Shown here piece by piece: positions 1 to 7,886 of a stretch of DNA of 64,000 bases. Each line of letters begins with the position of its first letter. Within the stretch, counting starts at the first letter, position 1. A program made the position numbers and the translations under genes. The stretch comes from JBFWMG01 sp050251715 (lineage in GTDB: Bacteria > Desulfobacterota > Desulfovibrionia > Desulfovibrionales > Desulfovibrionaceae). Below the pieces are notes generated by a model. It did no database searches. It was not told the DNA's origin and saw only the letters and a program-made list of their open reading frames with translations. Location of the stretch: NCBI GenBank assembly GCA_050251715.1, contig JBFWMG010000013.1:1-64000 (forward strand), read 5' to 3'.

Positions 1-17
1 CGGATTCGCTCGTCCAT
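1..17 (-). CDS. Start of an unidentified gene running off the window
   Basis: An ATG on the minus strand (15-17) is preceded by a purine-rich GAGAGGTGG about 5 nt upstream, which looks like a ribosome binding site. Only five codons (MDERI) lie inside the window, so the product cannot be named. It would be the next gene downstream of argC on the same strand. Confidence 0.25.
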
Positions 18-120
18 AGGGGCCACCTCTCTCCAGGGCATACCCACCTCCAGGTTTTCCTTCCTGGAAGTGTTAACCATGTTCCCGGATCATTGTGTCC
101 ACTATGTACTCGGATTGTAC

Positions 121-157
121 CGTTTTCCCTTTCCTCTCTCCTTCCCCCGGGTCTTTG
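121..157. repeat. Dispersed polypyrimidine repeat, single arm
   Basis: This sequence (TTTTCCCTTTCCTCTCTCC followed by TTCCCCCGG and GTCTTTG) nearly matches the right arm of the long inverted repeat at 30578-30614, and its right end matches the complement of the left arm there (CAAAGACCCGGG near 30526-30535). Here only one arm is present, so it cannot fold alone. It lies downstream of the argC stop codon. Its function is unknown. Confidence 0.6.
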
Positions 158-162
158 TCGGC

Positions 163-216
163 GGCCCGGCGCGCCAGCGCGGCCCGGCGCGCCAGCGCGG
201 CCCGGCGCGCCAGCGC
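163..216. repeat. Three 18-bp tandem repeats beside the argC stop codon
   Basis: Three exact head-to-tail copies of GGCCCGGCGCGCCAGCGC occupy 163-180, 181-198 and 199-216, followed by a degenerate GC-only tail up to the argC stop codon at 232. The unit contains the palindrome GGCGCGCC. A minisatellite like this can vary in copy number between strains. No reading frame of it belongs to a recognisable gene. Confidence 0.85.
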
Positions 217-231
217 GGCGCGGCGCGGCCT

Positions 232-1287
232 CTAGGGCATGAGCGCCGCGTGCGACAAGCCCTCGGCCATGTCCAGCCCCAGCATGAGATTGGCGTTGGC
301 CAGCGCCTGGCCCGACGCGCCACGGCACAGGTTGTCTATGGCCGAGGTGATGATGAGCCGCCCGGTGCGCGTGTCCACGGTGATGCCGATGTCGCAGAAC
401 ATGGTGCCGCGCACGTTGCGCGTCTCGGGCTGCCTGCCCAGCGGCACCACCCGCACCCAGCGGTGCGGGGCATACGCCGCCACATAGGCCGCGTGGATCG
501 CCTCGGCGGTGTGCGGGCCGGTGAGCCGGGTGTAGATGGTGGACAGGATGCCCCGGTTGATGGGCAACAGGTGCGGGTTGAAGGACACGGTGATGGCCTG
601 GCCCGCAATGGCCGAAAGCTCCTGCTCGATCTCCGGGGTGTGGCGGTGCTTGCCGCCTATGTTGTAGGCGCGGAACGAGTCCGCCACCTCGCAGAACAGC
701 GTGCCCACCGCGGCCTTGCGCCCAGCGCCGGATGTGCCGGACTTGGCGTCGATCACGATGTCCGCCGGGTCCGCGAACCCGCCCCGCAGCGCCGGGGCGA
801 GCCCCAAAATGGCCGAGGTGGGATAGCAGCCCGGATTGGCCACCAGCGTGGCGTGTTGCACGGCCTCGGCGCACAGTTCCGGGATGGCGTAGAGCGCCTG
901 GGGCAAAAGATCGGTGCGGGTGTGCGGCACGTTGTACCACGCCTCATAGGTGGGCTGGTCGTGGAGGCGGAAGTCGGCGGACAGGTCCACCACCTTGAGC
1001 CCCTTGTCATGCAGCTTGCCCGCCATGTCCATGGCCACGCCGTGCGGCACGGCCAAGAACACCAGGTCGCAGTGCGCGGCCAGGTCGTCGGGGTCGGGCG
1101 CGGTGATGACCAGTTCGCCCATGGCGAACCCCTGCAGGAAGGGATAGATGGCCGCAAGCGGCTGCCCCGCCTCGGCGCGCGAGGTGGCCCGGGTGAGGGT
1201 CAGCGACGGATGGCTCGCCAGCAGGCGCGCCAACTCCATGCCGGTGTAGCCGGTGACGCCCACCAGCCCGACATTGTAATGTTTCAT
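232..1287 (-). CDS. argC: N-acetyl-gamma-glutamyl-phosphate reductase
   Basis: This 351-residue protein catalyses the NADPH-dependent reduction of N-acetyl-glutamyl phosphate to the semialdehyde in arginine synthesis. The N-terminal GLVGVTGYTGMELARLL is the Rossmann nucleotide-binding motif, and VANPGCYPT near residue 150 carries the catalytic cysteine; the KHRHTPEIEQ segment is also typical. Length matches the type 1 family. It starts 9 bp downstream of the DUF1844 stop codon, so the two genes are probably cotranscribed. Its 3' end abuts an 18-bp tandem repeat. Confidence 0.96.
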   Translation of the reverse strand: MKHYNVGLVGVTGYTGMELARLLASHPSLTLTRATSRAEAGQPLAAIYPFLQGFAMGELVITAPDPDDLAAHCDLVFLAVPHGVAMDMAGKLHDKGLKVVDLSADFRLHDQPTYEAWYNVPHTRTDLLPQALYAIPELCAEAVQHATLVANPGCYPTSAILGLAPALRGGFADPADIVIDAKSGTSGAGRKAAVGTLFCEVADSFRAYNIGGKHRHTPEIEQELSAIAGQAITVSFNPHLLPINRGILSTIYTRLTGPHTAEAIHAAYVAAYAPHRWVRVVPLGRQPETRNVRGTMFCDIGITVDTRTGRLIITSAIDNLCRGASGQALANANLMLGLDMAEGLSHAALMP

Positions 1288-1296
1288 GGCGAGTCT

Positions 1297-1599
1297 CTAT
1301 TTCTTTTTGATGTAAACCATGCGCAGTTCGTACAACATCCCGTCCAGGATGCGGGTTTCGTCCGCATCAAGGCATTGGGTGGTCTTTTCCTTGAGCATGG
1401 CCAGGATGTCGATGGTGTGCTTGGCCAGCGGCAGGTTCACGCTGGTCTGGCCCGTGTCGGGCATGGGCGCTTCGCCCAGATGCACCATGGCGGACGAACC
1501 AAGCGAAAGAATGAACGTGGTGAACGTGACGGGCGGCATCTTGTCGGCGGCTTCCTTGCCGCCGCAACCGCAGCCTTCCTTTTTGGGCGTATCGGACAT
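1297..1599 (-). CDS. DUF1844 family protein
   Basis: This 100-residue protein begins MSDTPKKEGCGCGG; I chose that ATG (1597-1599) because AGGAGG lies 6 nt upstream. The body contains FTTFILSLGSSAMVHLGE, typical of the small DUF1844 family found in deltaproteobacteria and planctomycetes, whose function is not established. The N-terminal CGCGG cluster could bind a metal, but that is inference. It is tightly coupled to argC (9-bp gap). Confidence 0.85.
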   Translation of the reverse strand: MSDTPKKEGCGCGGKEAADKMPPVTFTTFILSLGSSAMVHLGEAPMPDTGQTSVNLPLAKHTIDILAMLKEKTTQCLDADETRILDGMLYELRMVYIKKK

Positions 1600-1705
1600 G
1601 GCGGACCTCCTGCGTGGGTGCGTTGCGGCACTATGTACCGCATCCGCCGCGCAGGGCAAGTGTTTTGCGACGCCTGCGCGGCGGAGAAACCGTGGTTGGC
1701 CGCGC

Positions 1706-2929
1706 CTATTTGGCGCGGTGGACCATGGCGATGAAGCCTTTCAGGTACTCTGTTTCGGGCATGGCCGGATGCACGGGGTGGTCGCGCCCCTGGCTCCGGC
1801 GTTCGAGGATGCGCAGCCGTACGCCCGCGTCGCCCGCCGCGTGCAGCAGGGTCTTGCGCAGCGTGTCGGCGTCCAAATGCTGCGAGCAGGAACAGGTCAT
1901 GAACACCCCGCCGTTCGCCACCAGGGACAACGCGAGCCGGTTGGCCTTCAGATACGCGGCCTCGCCCTGCTTGGCGTCCTTCTTGCGCTTGATGAACGCG
2001 GGCGGATCAAGGCTCACCGCCTCGAACTGGCGGCCCTCGTCGCGCAACGCGGCCATCTCCTCAAAGGCGTCGCCCTGCACGGTTTCCAGGCCGTCGGCCA
2101 CGTCATTCAACGCCGCGCTCGCTCGCGCGGCCTCCAGGGCCGGAGCGGAGCTGTCGATGCACGTGGCGCTTCTGGCTCCCGCCGCCAGCGCCGCGATGCC
2201 CAGCCCGCCCGCATAGGAAAAGATGTCCAGCACGTCGGCGCCCGTTGGGCCCGTTGCGCCGTTTGCCCCCGCCGCGCCGCCCGCATAGCGCGCGAACGCG
2301 GCGCGGTTGTCGCGCATGTCATAGAACCAGCCGGTCTTCTGCCCGCCCGCCAGCGGCACGGTGAACCGCGCCCCGTTCTCCACCACCTCCACCGCGTCGG
2401 GCACCTCGTCCACGGTCTCGGTGTACAGTTCCAATCCCTCAAGCTCGCGCACGGAAACGTCATTTTTGAACAGGATGCCGCGCGGGCGCAGCAGATCGCG
2501 CAGCACCCCGGCCACCGTGGCCTTGACCCGCTCCATGCCCGCCGTGGACAACTGCACGCAGAGCACGTCGCCATACCGGTCCACGATCAGGCCGGGCAGA
2601 TAATCGCCCTCGCTGAACACCAGCCGGTAGTAGGGCGCGTCATACAGCCGCTCGCGCAGGGCCAACGCCTCGGCGATGCGCGCACGCAGCAGGTCCGCAT
2701 CCAGCGCGCGGCCCGCGTCGCGGCTCACGATGCGGCCGCTGATGAGCGAGGCCGGATTGACGTAGGCGCAGGCCACCGGGCTGCCGTGGCTCGTCACCAC
2801 GCGCGCGCACTCGCCGGGCTCGAATTCCTTGAGCGGGCTGCGGGCCGTGTCCACCTCGTTGCTGAAAATCCATAAATGCCCGGCGCGCAGACGGCGCTCC
2901 TCGTTTTTCCTCAGGTACAGCGTTTTCAT
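1706..2929 (-). CDS. rlmI: Class I SAM-dependent rRNA methyltransferase, RlmI family
   Basis: The 407-residue protein has an N-terminal PUA-like RNA-binding part (to about residue 75, with HLWIFSNEV), an EEHD-like middle region, and a Rossmann methyltransferase domain with VLDIFSYAGGLGIAAL as the SAM site and SLDPPAF plus CSCSQH as catalytic motifs. The family includes RlmI, which methylates C5 of a cytosine in 23S rRNA; the exact target here is inferred. A short Gly/Ala/Thr/Pro low-complexity stretch near residues 223-238 precedes the SAM motif and looks like a lineage-specific insertion. Confidence 0.88.
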   Translation of the reverse strand: MKTLYLRKNEERRLRAGHLWIFSNEVDTARSPLKEFEPGECARVVTSHGSPVACAYVNPASLISGRIVSRDAGRALDADLLRARIAEALALRERLYDAPYYRLVFSEGDYLPGLIVDRYGDVLCVQLSTAGMERVKATVAGVLRDLLRPRGILFKNDVSVRELEGLELYTETVDEVPDAVEVVENGARFTVPLAGGQKTGWFYDMRDNRAAFARYAGGAAGANGATGPTGADVLDIFSYAGGLGIAALAAGARSATCIDSSAPALEAARASAALNDVADGLETVQGDAFEEMAALRDEGRQFEAVSLDPPAFIKRKKDAKQGEAAYLKANRLALSLVANGGVFMTCSCSQHLDADTLRKTLLHAAGDAGVRLRILERRSQGRDHPVHPAMPETEYLKGFIAMVHRAK

Positions 2930-3065
2930 ATATTCTTCATGATCCCGTATGTTACAGCGTGCATGAGCGCACTTTCGTCTTGAAACAAGACACTACTCCC
3001 AACAATGTCTCCCTGGTCCAGGGGAAGACAGAAGGGCATCCAGGCCTTCCCAAAGGCAAGACGCC

Positions 3066-5660
3066 CTAATGCGCCTTGTCCCAGGTCTTGCCCGTGCCCC
3101 AATCCACCAGCAACGGCACGGACAGCCGCCTGTTGCCGGGAGCCACGTCGGCCATGATCGCGGCCAGCCGCTTGCCCGCCTGATGCGGGGCGTCGCCCTC
3201 GTCCGGCACCTCCAGCAGCAATTCGTCATGCACCTGCAGGATGAGCTGCGCGCCCAGCGTCTTCAGGTCCGGATCGCTCTCCACGCCCAGCATGGCGATC
3301 TTGATGATGTCCGCCGCGCTGCCCTGGATGAGCGTGTTGATGGCCTGCCGCCGCGCCTGCGACTGCATCTGCTGGTTGCGCGAATGGATGTCCGGCAACA
3401 ACCGCCGCCGCCCGGCCAGGGTGGTCACATACCCCTGCTCCTTGGCCTGCTCCTCCACCCGCTCGTAAAACGCCTTGAGCGCGGCCAGCCGTTCGAAATA
3501 CCGCTCGATGAATTCCTTGGCCTCTTTCAGGCTTATCTTCAATTCCTGCGACAACTTCTGCGGCCCCATGCCATACACCAGGCCGAAATTGATGGTCTTG
3601 GCGTTGCGCCGCTCGTCCGGCGTCACCGCGCCGCTCTCCTTGTCGAACAGCAAGGCCGCCGTGCGGGCGTGGATGTCCTCGTTGTTGCGGAACGCGTCCA
3701 GCAGCGTGGGATCCTTGGACATGTGCGCCAGCACCCGCAGCTCGATCTGCGAATAGTCCGCCGCCACCAGCAGCGCCCCCTCGCCCGCCATGAAACACGA
3801 CCGCATACGCATGCCCATGGGGCCGCGAATGGGAATGTTCTGCAAATTCGGATTGCTGCTCGACAACCGCCCCGTGGCCGTGGCCATCTGGTTGAACGTG
3901 GTGTGCACCCGGCCCGCCGTGTCCACCAGCTGCGGAAACGGCTCCAGATAGGTGGAACGCAATTTCTCCAGCTTGCGGTACTCCAAAATGTCGTCGATCA
4001 CCGGATGCTGCCCGGCCAGCTTTTCCAGCACCGCCTGCGAGGTGCTCACCGCGCCGCCAGGCGTCTTGCCGCCCGGCTTCAGTCCCAGCTGCTTGAACAA
4101 CAACTCCGCCAGTTGCGGGCTCGACCGCAGGTTGAACGGACCGCCCGCAACCTCGTGGACCTTGCGCGTGAGCGCCGCCAAATCCCCCTGCACCTCGTCC
4201 AGAAACGCGGCGAACGCCTGCTGGTCAATGGCCACGCCCCGCTGCTCCATGGCCGCCAGCACCGGAATGAGCGGCATCTCCAATCTGCGCATCAGCTCGG
4301 CCAGCCCGGCGGCCTCCAGCCGCTGCGTCAGCGCCCTGCCCATGTCCAGCGCCATCAATCCCGGATTGTCCGGGTGCGCGTCCAGGTCGGGCCCGATGCG
4401 CTCCACCAGCTTGGACCACCCATATTCCCGCTCCTCGGGATCGCGCAGATACGCCGCAAGCCCCAGGTCGAACAGCTTGTCCAGCGGCGGCGGCGAAGCA
4501 CTCGCCGCCAAAAGCTCCTTGACCGACGGACAGTACACCACATCCGCCTTGGCCAGCGGCAACGCGTCCACCGGTCCCCGGAACAACCACTCCTGATCGC
4601 CCGCCGACAACGCCACGCCCCCCTCCACCAGCACCAGCCCCAACGCCTTGCCCCGCCAGTTCGGCAACTTGCCCGGCTCGTCCGCCACCCGCCGCTGCAC
4701 CGGATCCACGTCCGCCGCCGCATTGCCGAACAACGACATCTGCGTGGAACCCGCCACCGCCATGGGCGCGGCCACCGGCGCTGTCACCGGCATCTCCCGC
4801 TCCAGCGTGCGGAACTCGTACTCCCGGAAAAATTCCAACGCCTGCCGGGGGTCGAACTTCGCCCGCGCCAGCCCCGCCAAATCCACATCCTCGCACCGCG
4901 CCACATCCAGCGTCGTCAACTGCCGATACACCCGCAACCGCTCCACCACAGGCTCGATCTTCGCCCGGTGCGACGGCTTCAGCTTGTCCAGGTTCTCCAG
5001 AATCGCGTCCAGGGTCGGGAAATCCGCGAATATCTGCGCCGCCGTCTTGGGACCAATGCCCGGCGCACCCGGAATATTGTCCGCCGAATCACCAATCACC
5101 GCCTGAAAATCCGCCCACTGCCCCGGCGTCAGACCCGTCTCGGCCACAAAATCCGCCCTGGTGGTCAGCTTGTCCACCTTGCCGCCCGCGTCCCACAAAT
5201 AGACCCGCTCATCAAGGCACTGCTTCAAATCCTTGTCCGCGCCCACAATGATGACCGGCCGCTCGCCCTTGTACCGCGCCGCCAAACTCGCAATGCAGTC
5301 GTCCGCCTCGCACCCGTCACTCACCACCACCCGGAATCCCAAAAGCTCCACACCCTGCCGGATAGGCTCGATCTGCTGAATAAGCGCCTCCGGCGTGGCC
5401 GACCGCTGCGCCTTGTACTGGTCAAACAACGCGTGCCTAAAATTCGGCCCCCGTCCGTCAATGAAAAAGCCCAAATATTTCGGGTCTTCCTCGCGGATCA
5501 CCTTGAGCAGCATGCGCAGCACGTTGTACACCGCATTCGTGGGAAACCCGTCCGAACGCGTCATGTCCTGAAACGCGTAAAACGCACGGAAAATGTACGC
5601 GCTGCCGTCAATGAGAAACAACGGATCCTTGTCCAGCCGCAACCGTTCCTTGAGAGACAT
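3066..5660 (-). CDS. polA: DNA polymerase I
   Basis: This 864-residue enzyme performs gap filling and RNA primer removal. I start it at MSLKERL (ATG 5658-5660), with AGGTGG just upstream; the longer open frame upstream is not protein-like. Residues 1-290 form the 5'-nuclease domain (FLIDGSAYIFRAFYAF, IGDSADNIPG). Residues about 300-465 correspond to the 3'-5' exonuclease fold but lack the DxE and other metal-binding acidic residues, so proofreading is probably absent. The polymerase domain has motif A (DYSQIELRVLAHMS), motif B (RRNAKTINFGLVYG) and motif C (QVHDELLLE). Confidence 0.97.
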   Translation of the reverse strand: MSLKERLRLDKDPLFLIDGSAYIFRAFYAFQDMTRSDGFPTNAVYNVLRMLLKVIREEDPKYLGFFIDGRGPNFRHALFDQYKAQRSATPEALIQQIEPIRQGVELLGFRVVVSDGCEADDCIASLAARYKGERPVIIVGADKDLKQCLDERVYLWDAGGKVDKLTTRADFVAETGLTPGQWADFQAVIGDSADNIPGAPGIGPKTAAQIFADFPTLDAILENLDKLKPSHRAKIEPVVERLRVYRQLTTLDVARCEDVDLAGLARAKFDPRQALEFFREYEFRTLEREMPVTAPVAAPMAVAGSTQMSLFGNAAADVDPVQRRVADEPGKLPNWRGKALGLVLVEGGVALSAGDQEWLFRGPVDALPLAKADVVYCPSVKELLAASASPPPLDKLFDLGLAAYLRDPEEREYGWSKLVERIGPDLDAHPDNPGLMALDMGRALTQRLEAAGLAELMRRLEMPLIPVLAAMEQRGVAIDQQAFAAFLDEVQGDLAALTRKVHEVAGGPFNLRSSPQLAELLFKQLGLKPGGKTPGGAVSTSQAVLEKLAGQHPVIDDILEYRKLEKLRSTYLEPFPQLVDTAGRVHTTFNQMATATGRLSSSNPNLQNIPIRGPMGMRMRSCFMAGEGALLVAADYSQIELRVLAHMSKDPTLLDAFRNNEDIHARTAALLFDKESGAVTPDERRNAKTINFGLVYGMGPQKLSQELKISLKEAKEFIERYFERLAALKAFYERVEEQAKEQGYVTTLAGRRRLLPDIHSRNQQMQSQARRQAINTLIQGSAADIIKIAMLGVESDPDLKTLGAQLILQVHDELLLEVPDEGDAPHQAGKRLAAIMADVAPGNRRLSVPLLVDWGTGKTWDKAH

Positions 5661-5756
5661 GGGCCACCTGAAATGGAATGTTGGATGTTGAAAAGAATAA
5701 TCGGAACCAACGGAATCTAACAGGCACACCCCCGGCTGACAAACGATTTCGCGGCA

Positions 5757-5842
5757 GCGTCGCGACCAGGGCCGGATGGCCCAGGGAAGATTTCGCGCCG
5801 GGGCGTCGCGACCAGGGCCATCCGGCCCTGGGAAGATTTCGC
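5757..5842. repeat. Two 40-bp repeats whose hairpin cores are inverted
   Basis: Copies at 5757-5796 and 5803-5842 share GCGTCGCGACCAGGGCC and GGGAAGATTTCGC at their ends. Between them the core reads GGCCGGATGGCCC in copy 1 and its reverse complement GGGCCATCCGGCC in copy 2. Copy 2 forms a perfect 8-bp stem (CCAGGGCC with GGCCCTGG); copy 1 has one mismatch. Confidence 0.75.
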
Positions 5843-6050
5843 CTTCGGCGACCAGGCTACGCGCCTGGACTGCGGCAGCGTGACGACGCTGCACCCGTTT
5901 GGGCGGAAGGGTTTAAGGACAGGCTGGAGTGATCGCCGCCGCGATGCATGCGTTGGGGGGAGGGGTGGCTGGCGTGGCTGCGGTGGCTGCGGTGGCTGCG
6001 GTGGTTGGCGTGGGCGGGCGGTGTGCGAGAGCTTCAGTCCACTCTTGAAG

Positions 6051-6107
6051 AAAAAGGGCTTTCGGATGGACGGGAAAACGACCTCCCGTCCATCCGAAAA
6101 CCCTTTT
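6051..6107. terminator. Long hairpin, probable bidirectional terminator
   Basis: CGGATGGACGGGA (6063-6075) pairs perfectly with TCCCGTCCATCCG (6084-6096) around an 8-nt loop. The pairing continues outward through AAAAGGG and CCCTTTT with one mismatch, giving a stem of about 24 bp. A T-run follows on both strands. No adjacent gene obviously needs it, since polA begins at 5660 and is transcribed away. Confidence 0.6.
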
Positions 6108-6210
6108 CATCAATGGTGAACTGCCCCCATTGGGGCTATCGCCCCAAACCCCGGTTCCCGGTGGTATGGGTGGGAAAAAATAAGAGCCGCCGCAGCGGTG
6201 GCCGCTGCGC

Positions 6211-6340
6211 GGCGGGACAAAGGCGGGACAAAGGCGGGACAAAGGCGGGACAAAGGCGGGACAAAGGCGGGACAAAGGCGGGACAAAGGCGGGACAAAGG
6301 CGGGACAAAGGCGGGACAAAGGCGGGACAAAGGCGGGGCA
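6211..6340. repeat. 11-bp tandem array, 11 copies
   Basis: Eleven exact copies of GGCGGGACAAA run from 6211 to 6331, followed by a partial diverged copy. The period is not a multiple of three, so all frames stay open and give the repetitive peptide RDKGGTKAGQ, explaining the spurious open frames here. The period is close to one helical turn. It is a likely variable-number repeat. Confidence 0.95.
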
Positions 6341-6473
6341 AGTTGAGACGAAAGGCCTAACCGGACTTCATCCGCATTATTCTTCGTTTTCTTCAACTCT
6401 TCTAGCTTGTTTCTCTTCGCCAACCCCGGTCCTCATCGGCAGCGATCCCCCTCTATCTGAAAAGTCGATCAAA

Positions 6474-6516
6474 GGCTTTTTTGCATGCCGTCCCGAAGGG
6501 CGGCATGTAAAAAAGG
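6474..6516. terminator. Bidirectional terminator-like hairpin
   Basis: GCTTTTTTGCATGCCG (from 6475) pairs with CGGCATGTAAAAAAGG (6501-6516) around TCCCGAAGGG, which can itself extend the stem. The stem has GC-rich inner pairs and T-runs on both strands, the form of a bidirectional intrinsic terminator. Confidence 0.6.
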
Positions 6517-6524
6517 TTGGCGCA

Positions 6525-6595
6525 GCGGCGCATTTTGGGAGGGGGCGGCGGCAGCCCGGAGGGCGGACCCGCCGCTCCCGCCCAAAATGCGCCGC
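6525..6595. repeat. 15-bp inverted repeat
   Basis: GCGGCGCATTTTGGG (6525-6539) is the exact reverse complement of CCCAAAATGCGCCGC (6581-6595). The 41-nt loop is itself GC-rich and can fold. It follows the terminator hairpin at 6474 by a few bases. There is no T-run, so termination is not implied. Confidence 0.75.
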
Positions 6596-6802
6596 TTCTT
6601 CGTCGTGATCCCCGCCGTTGTCTGCCCTGGCTTCCCTCCCACCATCTTCTCCCCTCATCGCGCCGCGCTCTTCACCCGCGCACGCACTCCTCCGCCCACC
6701 CGGGGTGCAGGGGGCCGTGCGCCCCCTGCCGGGTCCGGGCAGCGCCCGGCCGCCGGAGGCATTCCCTCCCTCGCGCATGCGGCCCAGGGGGGGGGCGAGG
6801 TG

Positions 6803-7714
6803 TCAGGCGAAGTGGCAGCCTTGGGTGATGTTGTGTGTTTCCAGGGCGGCCTGGATGGTGGCGAGCAGACCGCGCTTGTCGGCGGCCCAGTCCGGGGCGA
6901 GGAGTTCGCCGGGGGCGGGGTCGCCGGTGAGGCGGTGGATGATGATGTCGGGGCGCAGGAGGGCGATGGCTTGGGCCAGGGTGGCGGCGTAGGTGTCGCG
7001 GTCGATGGGGGTGTATGTGCCGCTACGCCAGAGGGTGGCGAGGGTGGAGCCGGAGCAGACGTAGAGGTTGTGGAATTTGATGCCGGTGATGGGCAGGGTA
7101 TTGAGGAAGCGGACGGTGGCGAGGAAGTCGTCGGGTGATTCGCCGGGCAGGCCAGCGATGATGTGGGCGCAGACGTTGAGGCCCATAGCGGCGGCCTGGC
7201 GGGTTGCCTCTGAAAAATGCGCGACGGTGTGGCCGCGATTGATGCGGGCGAGTGTGGTATCATGTGCGGACTGGAGGCCGAGTTCGAGCCAGGTTTCCTG
7301 GGAGGGGAAGGAGGCGAGGGCGTGGAGTTTGCCGGCGTCGAGGCAGTCGGGGCGGGTGCCCACGGACAGGGCGGCGAGGTCGGGCAGGGTGCGGAGTTGG
7401 TCGAGGGTGGCGCACAGGTGTTCGAGGGGGCCGTAGGTGTTGGAGAAGGACTGGAGGTAGGCCATGAACAGGGGGGCGGTCTTGAATTTGGCGAGGTAGC
7501 GGTTGCGCCAGGTATCCCATTGTTCGGCCAGGGATTGGCCCGCGCGCCCAAGGCCGGAGCCGGAGCCTCGGGAGTTGCAAAAAACGCAGCCTTTGGTAGA
7601 TAGGGCGCCGTCGCGGTTGGGGCAGGAAAAGCCTGCGTCGAGGGGGATTTTTTGCATGCGGCGGCCAAAGCGGTCGCGGAAGTGGCTGTTGAGGGATCGA
7701 TAGCGTTGCGGCAT
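6803..7714 (-). CDS. Radical SAM protein, TIGR01212/YhcC family
   Basis: This 303-residue protein opens with the family signature RYRSLNSHFRDRFG and carries the Fe-S ligands in CPNRDGALSTKGCVFC, the long-spaced CxnCxxC of YhcC-type radical SAM enzymes. Further family segments are ELGLQSAHDTTL, HIIAGLPGE and KFHNLYV. The substrate of the family is not settled. It is divergent from mreB, with a 172-bp shared upstream region. TTGACA at 7809-7814 could be a -35 element for mreB, but no good -10 follows at the usual spacing. Confidence 0.9.
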   Translation of the reverse strand: MPQRYRSLNSHFRDRFGRRMQKIPLDAGFSCPNRDGALSTKGCVFCNSRGSGSGLGRAGQSLAEQWDTWRNRYLAKFKTAPLFMAYLQSFSNTYGPLEHLCATLDQLRTLPDLAALSVGTRPDCLDAGKLHALASFPSQETWLELGLQSAHDTTLARINRGHTVAHFSEATRQAAAMGLNVCAHIIAGLPGESPDDFLATVRFLNTLPITGIKFHNLYVCSGSTLATLWRSGTYTPIDRDTYAATLAQAIALLRPDIIIHRLTGDPAPGELLAPDWAADKRGLLATIQAALETHNITQGCHFA

Positions 7715-7886
7715 GTGGTGGTGGTCTCCGGATGGAGCGGGTTTGGCCGAGGTTCATGATGCCGCGTCCGGCGTGGCATGCGGGCCAGTGTAGGCTGGAT
7801 TTTTTGTATTGACAACGCTCCCGGTTGCTAGCACACCTTTTTAAAAAGTTTCTAGAAAATTTGCGCCGCAAGGCAAGGAAGAGTGT

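Larger units (their letters stand above)
5661..6802. other. 1.1-kb gene-free region rich in repeats and hairpins
   Basis: No open frame here looks like a protein; those present are read through tandem repeats. Reading from left, the stretch holds a 46-bp-period repeat with inverted loops (5757-5842), three 9-bp GTGGCTGCG copies (5974-6000), a long hairpin (6051-6107), an 11-copy 11-bp tandem array (6211-6331), a T/A-flanked bidirectional terminator hairpin (6474-6516), a 15-bp-stem hairpin (6525-6595) and a GC hairpin near 6709-6735. It separates polA from the radical SAM gene. Confidence 0.8.

Noticed and set aside
24..160. Gene on the plus strand from 70
   Set aside because: The long open frame runs antisense to argC, through the tandem repeat, and has no recognisable motif.
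3069..5720. 883-codon plus-strand open frame antisense to polA
   Set aside because: The composition is Arg/Gln/Leu-rich and motif-free; the minus-strand frame has all polymerase motifs.
6211..6340. CRISPR array
   Set aside because: The repeats are 11 bp, contiguous and without spacers, and no cas gene is near.
5913..6423. Several open frames with repetitive peptides (RLCPAFVPPLS, KAGQRRDKGG)
   Set aside because: They arise from reading the 11-bp tandem array, which stays open in all frames; no start or function is supported.
7805..7835. Full mreB promoter at TTGACA 7809
   Set aside because: The -35 is consensus, but no -10 of reasonable quality lies 16-18 bp downstream, so I kept it only as a comment.
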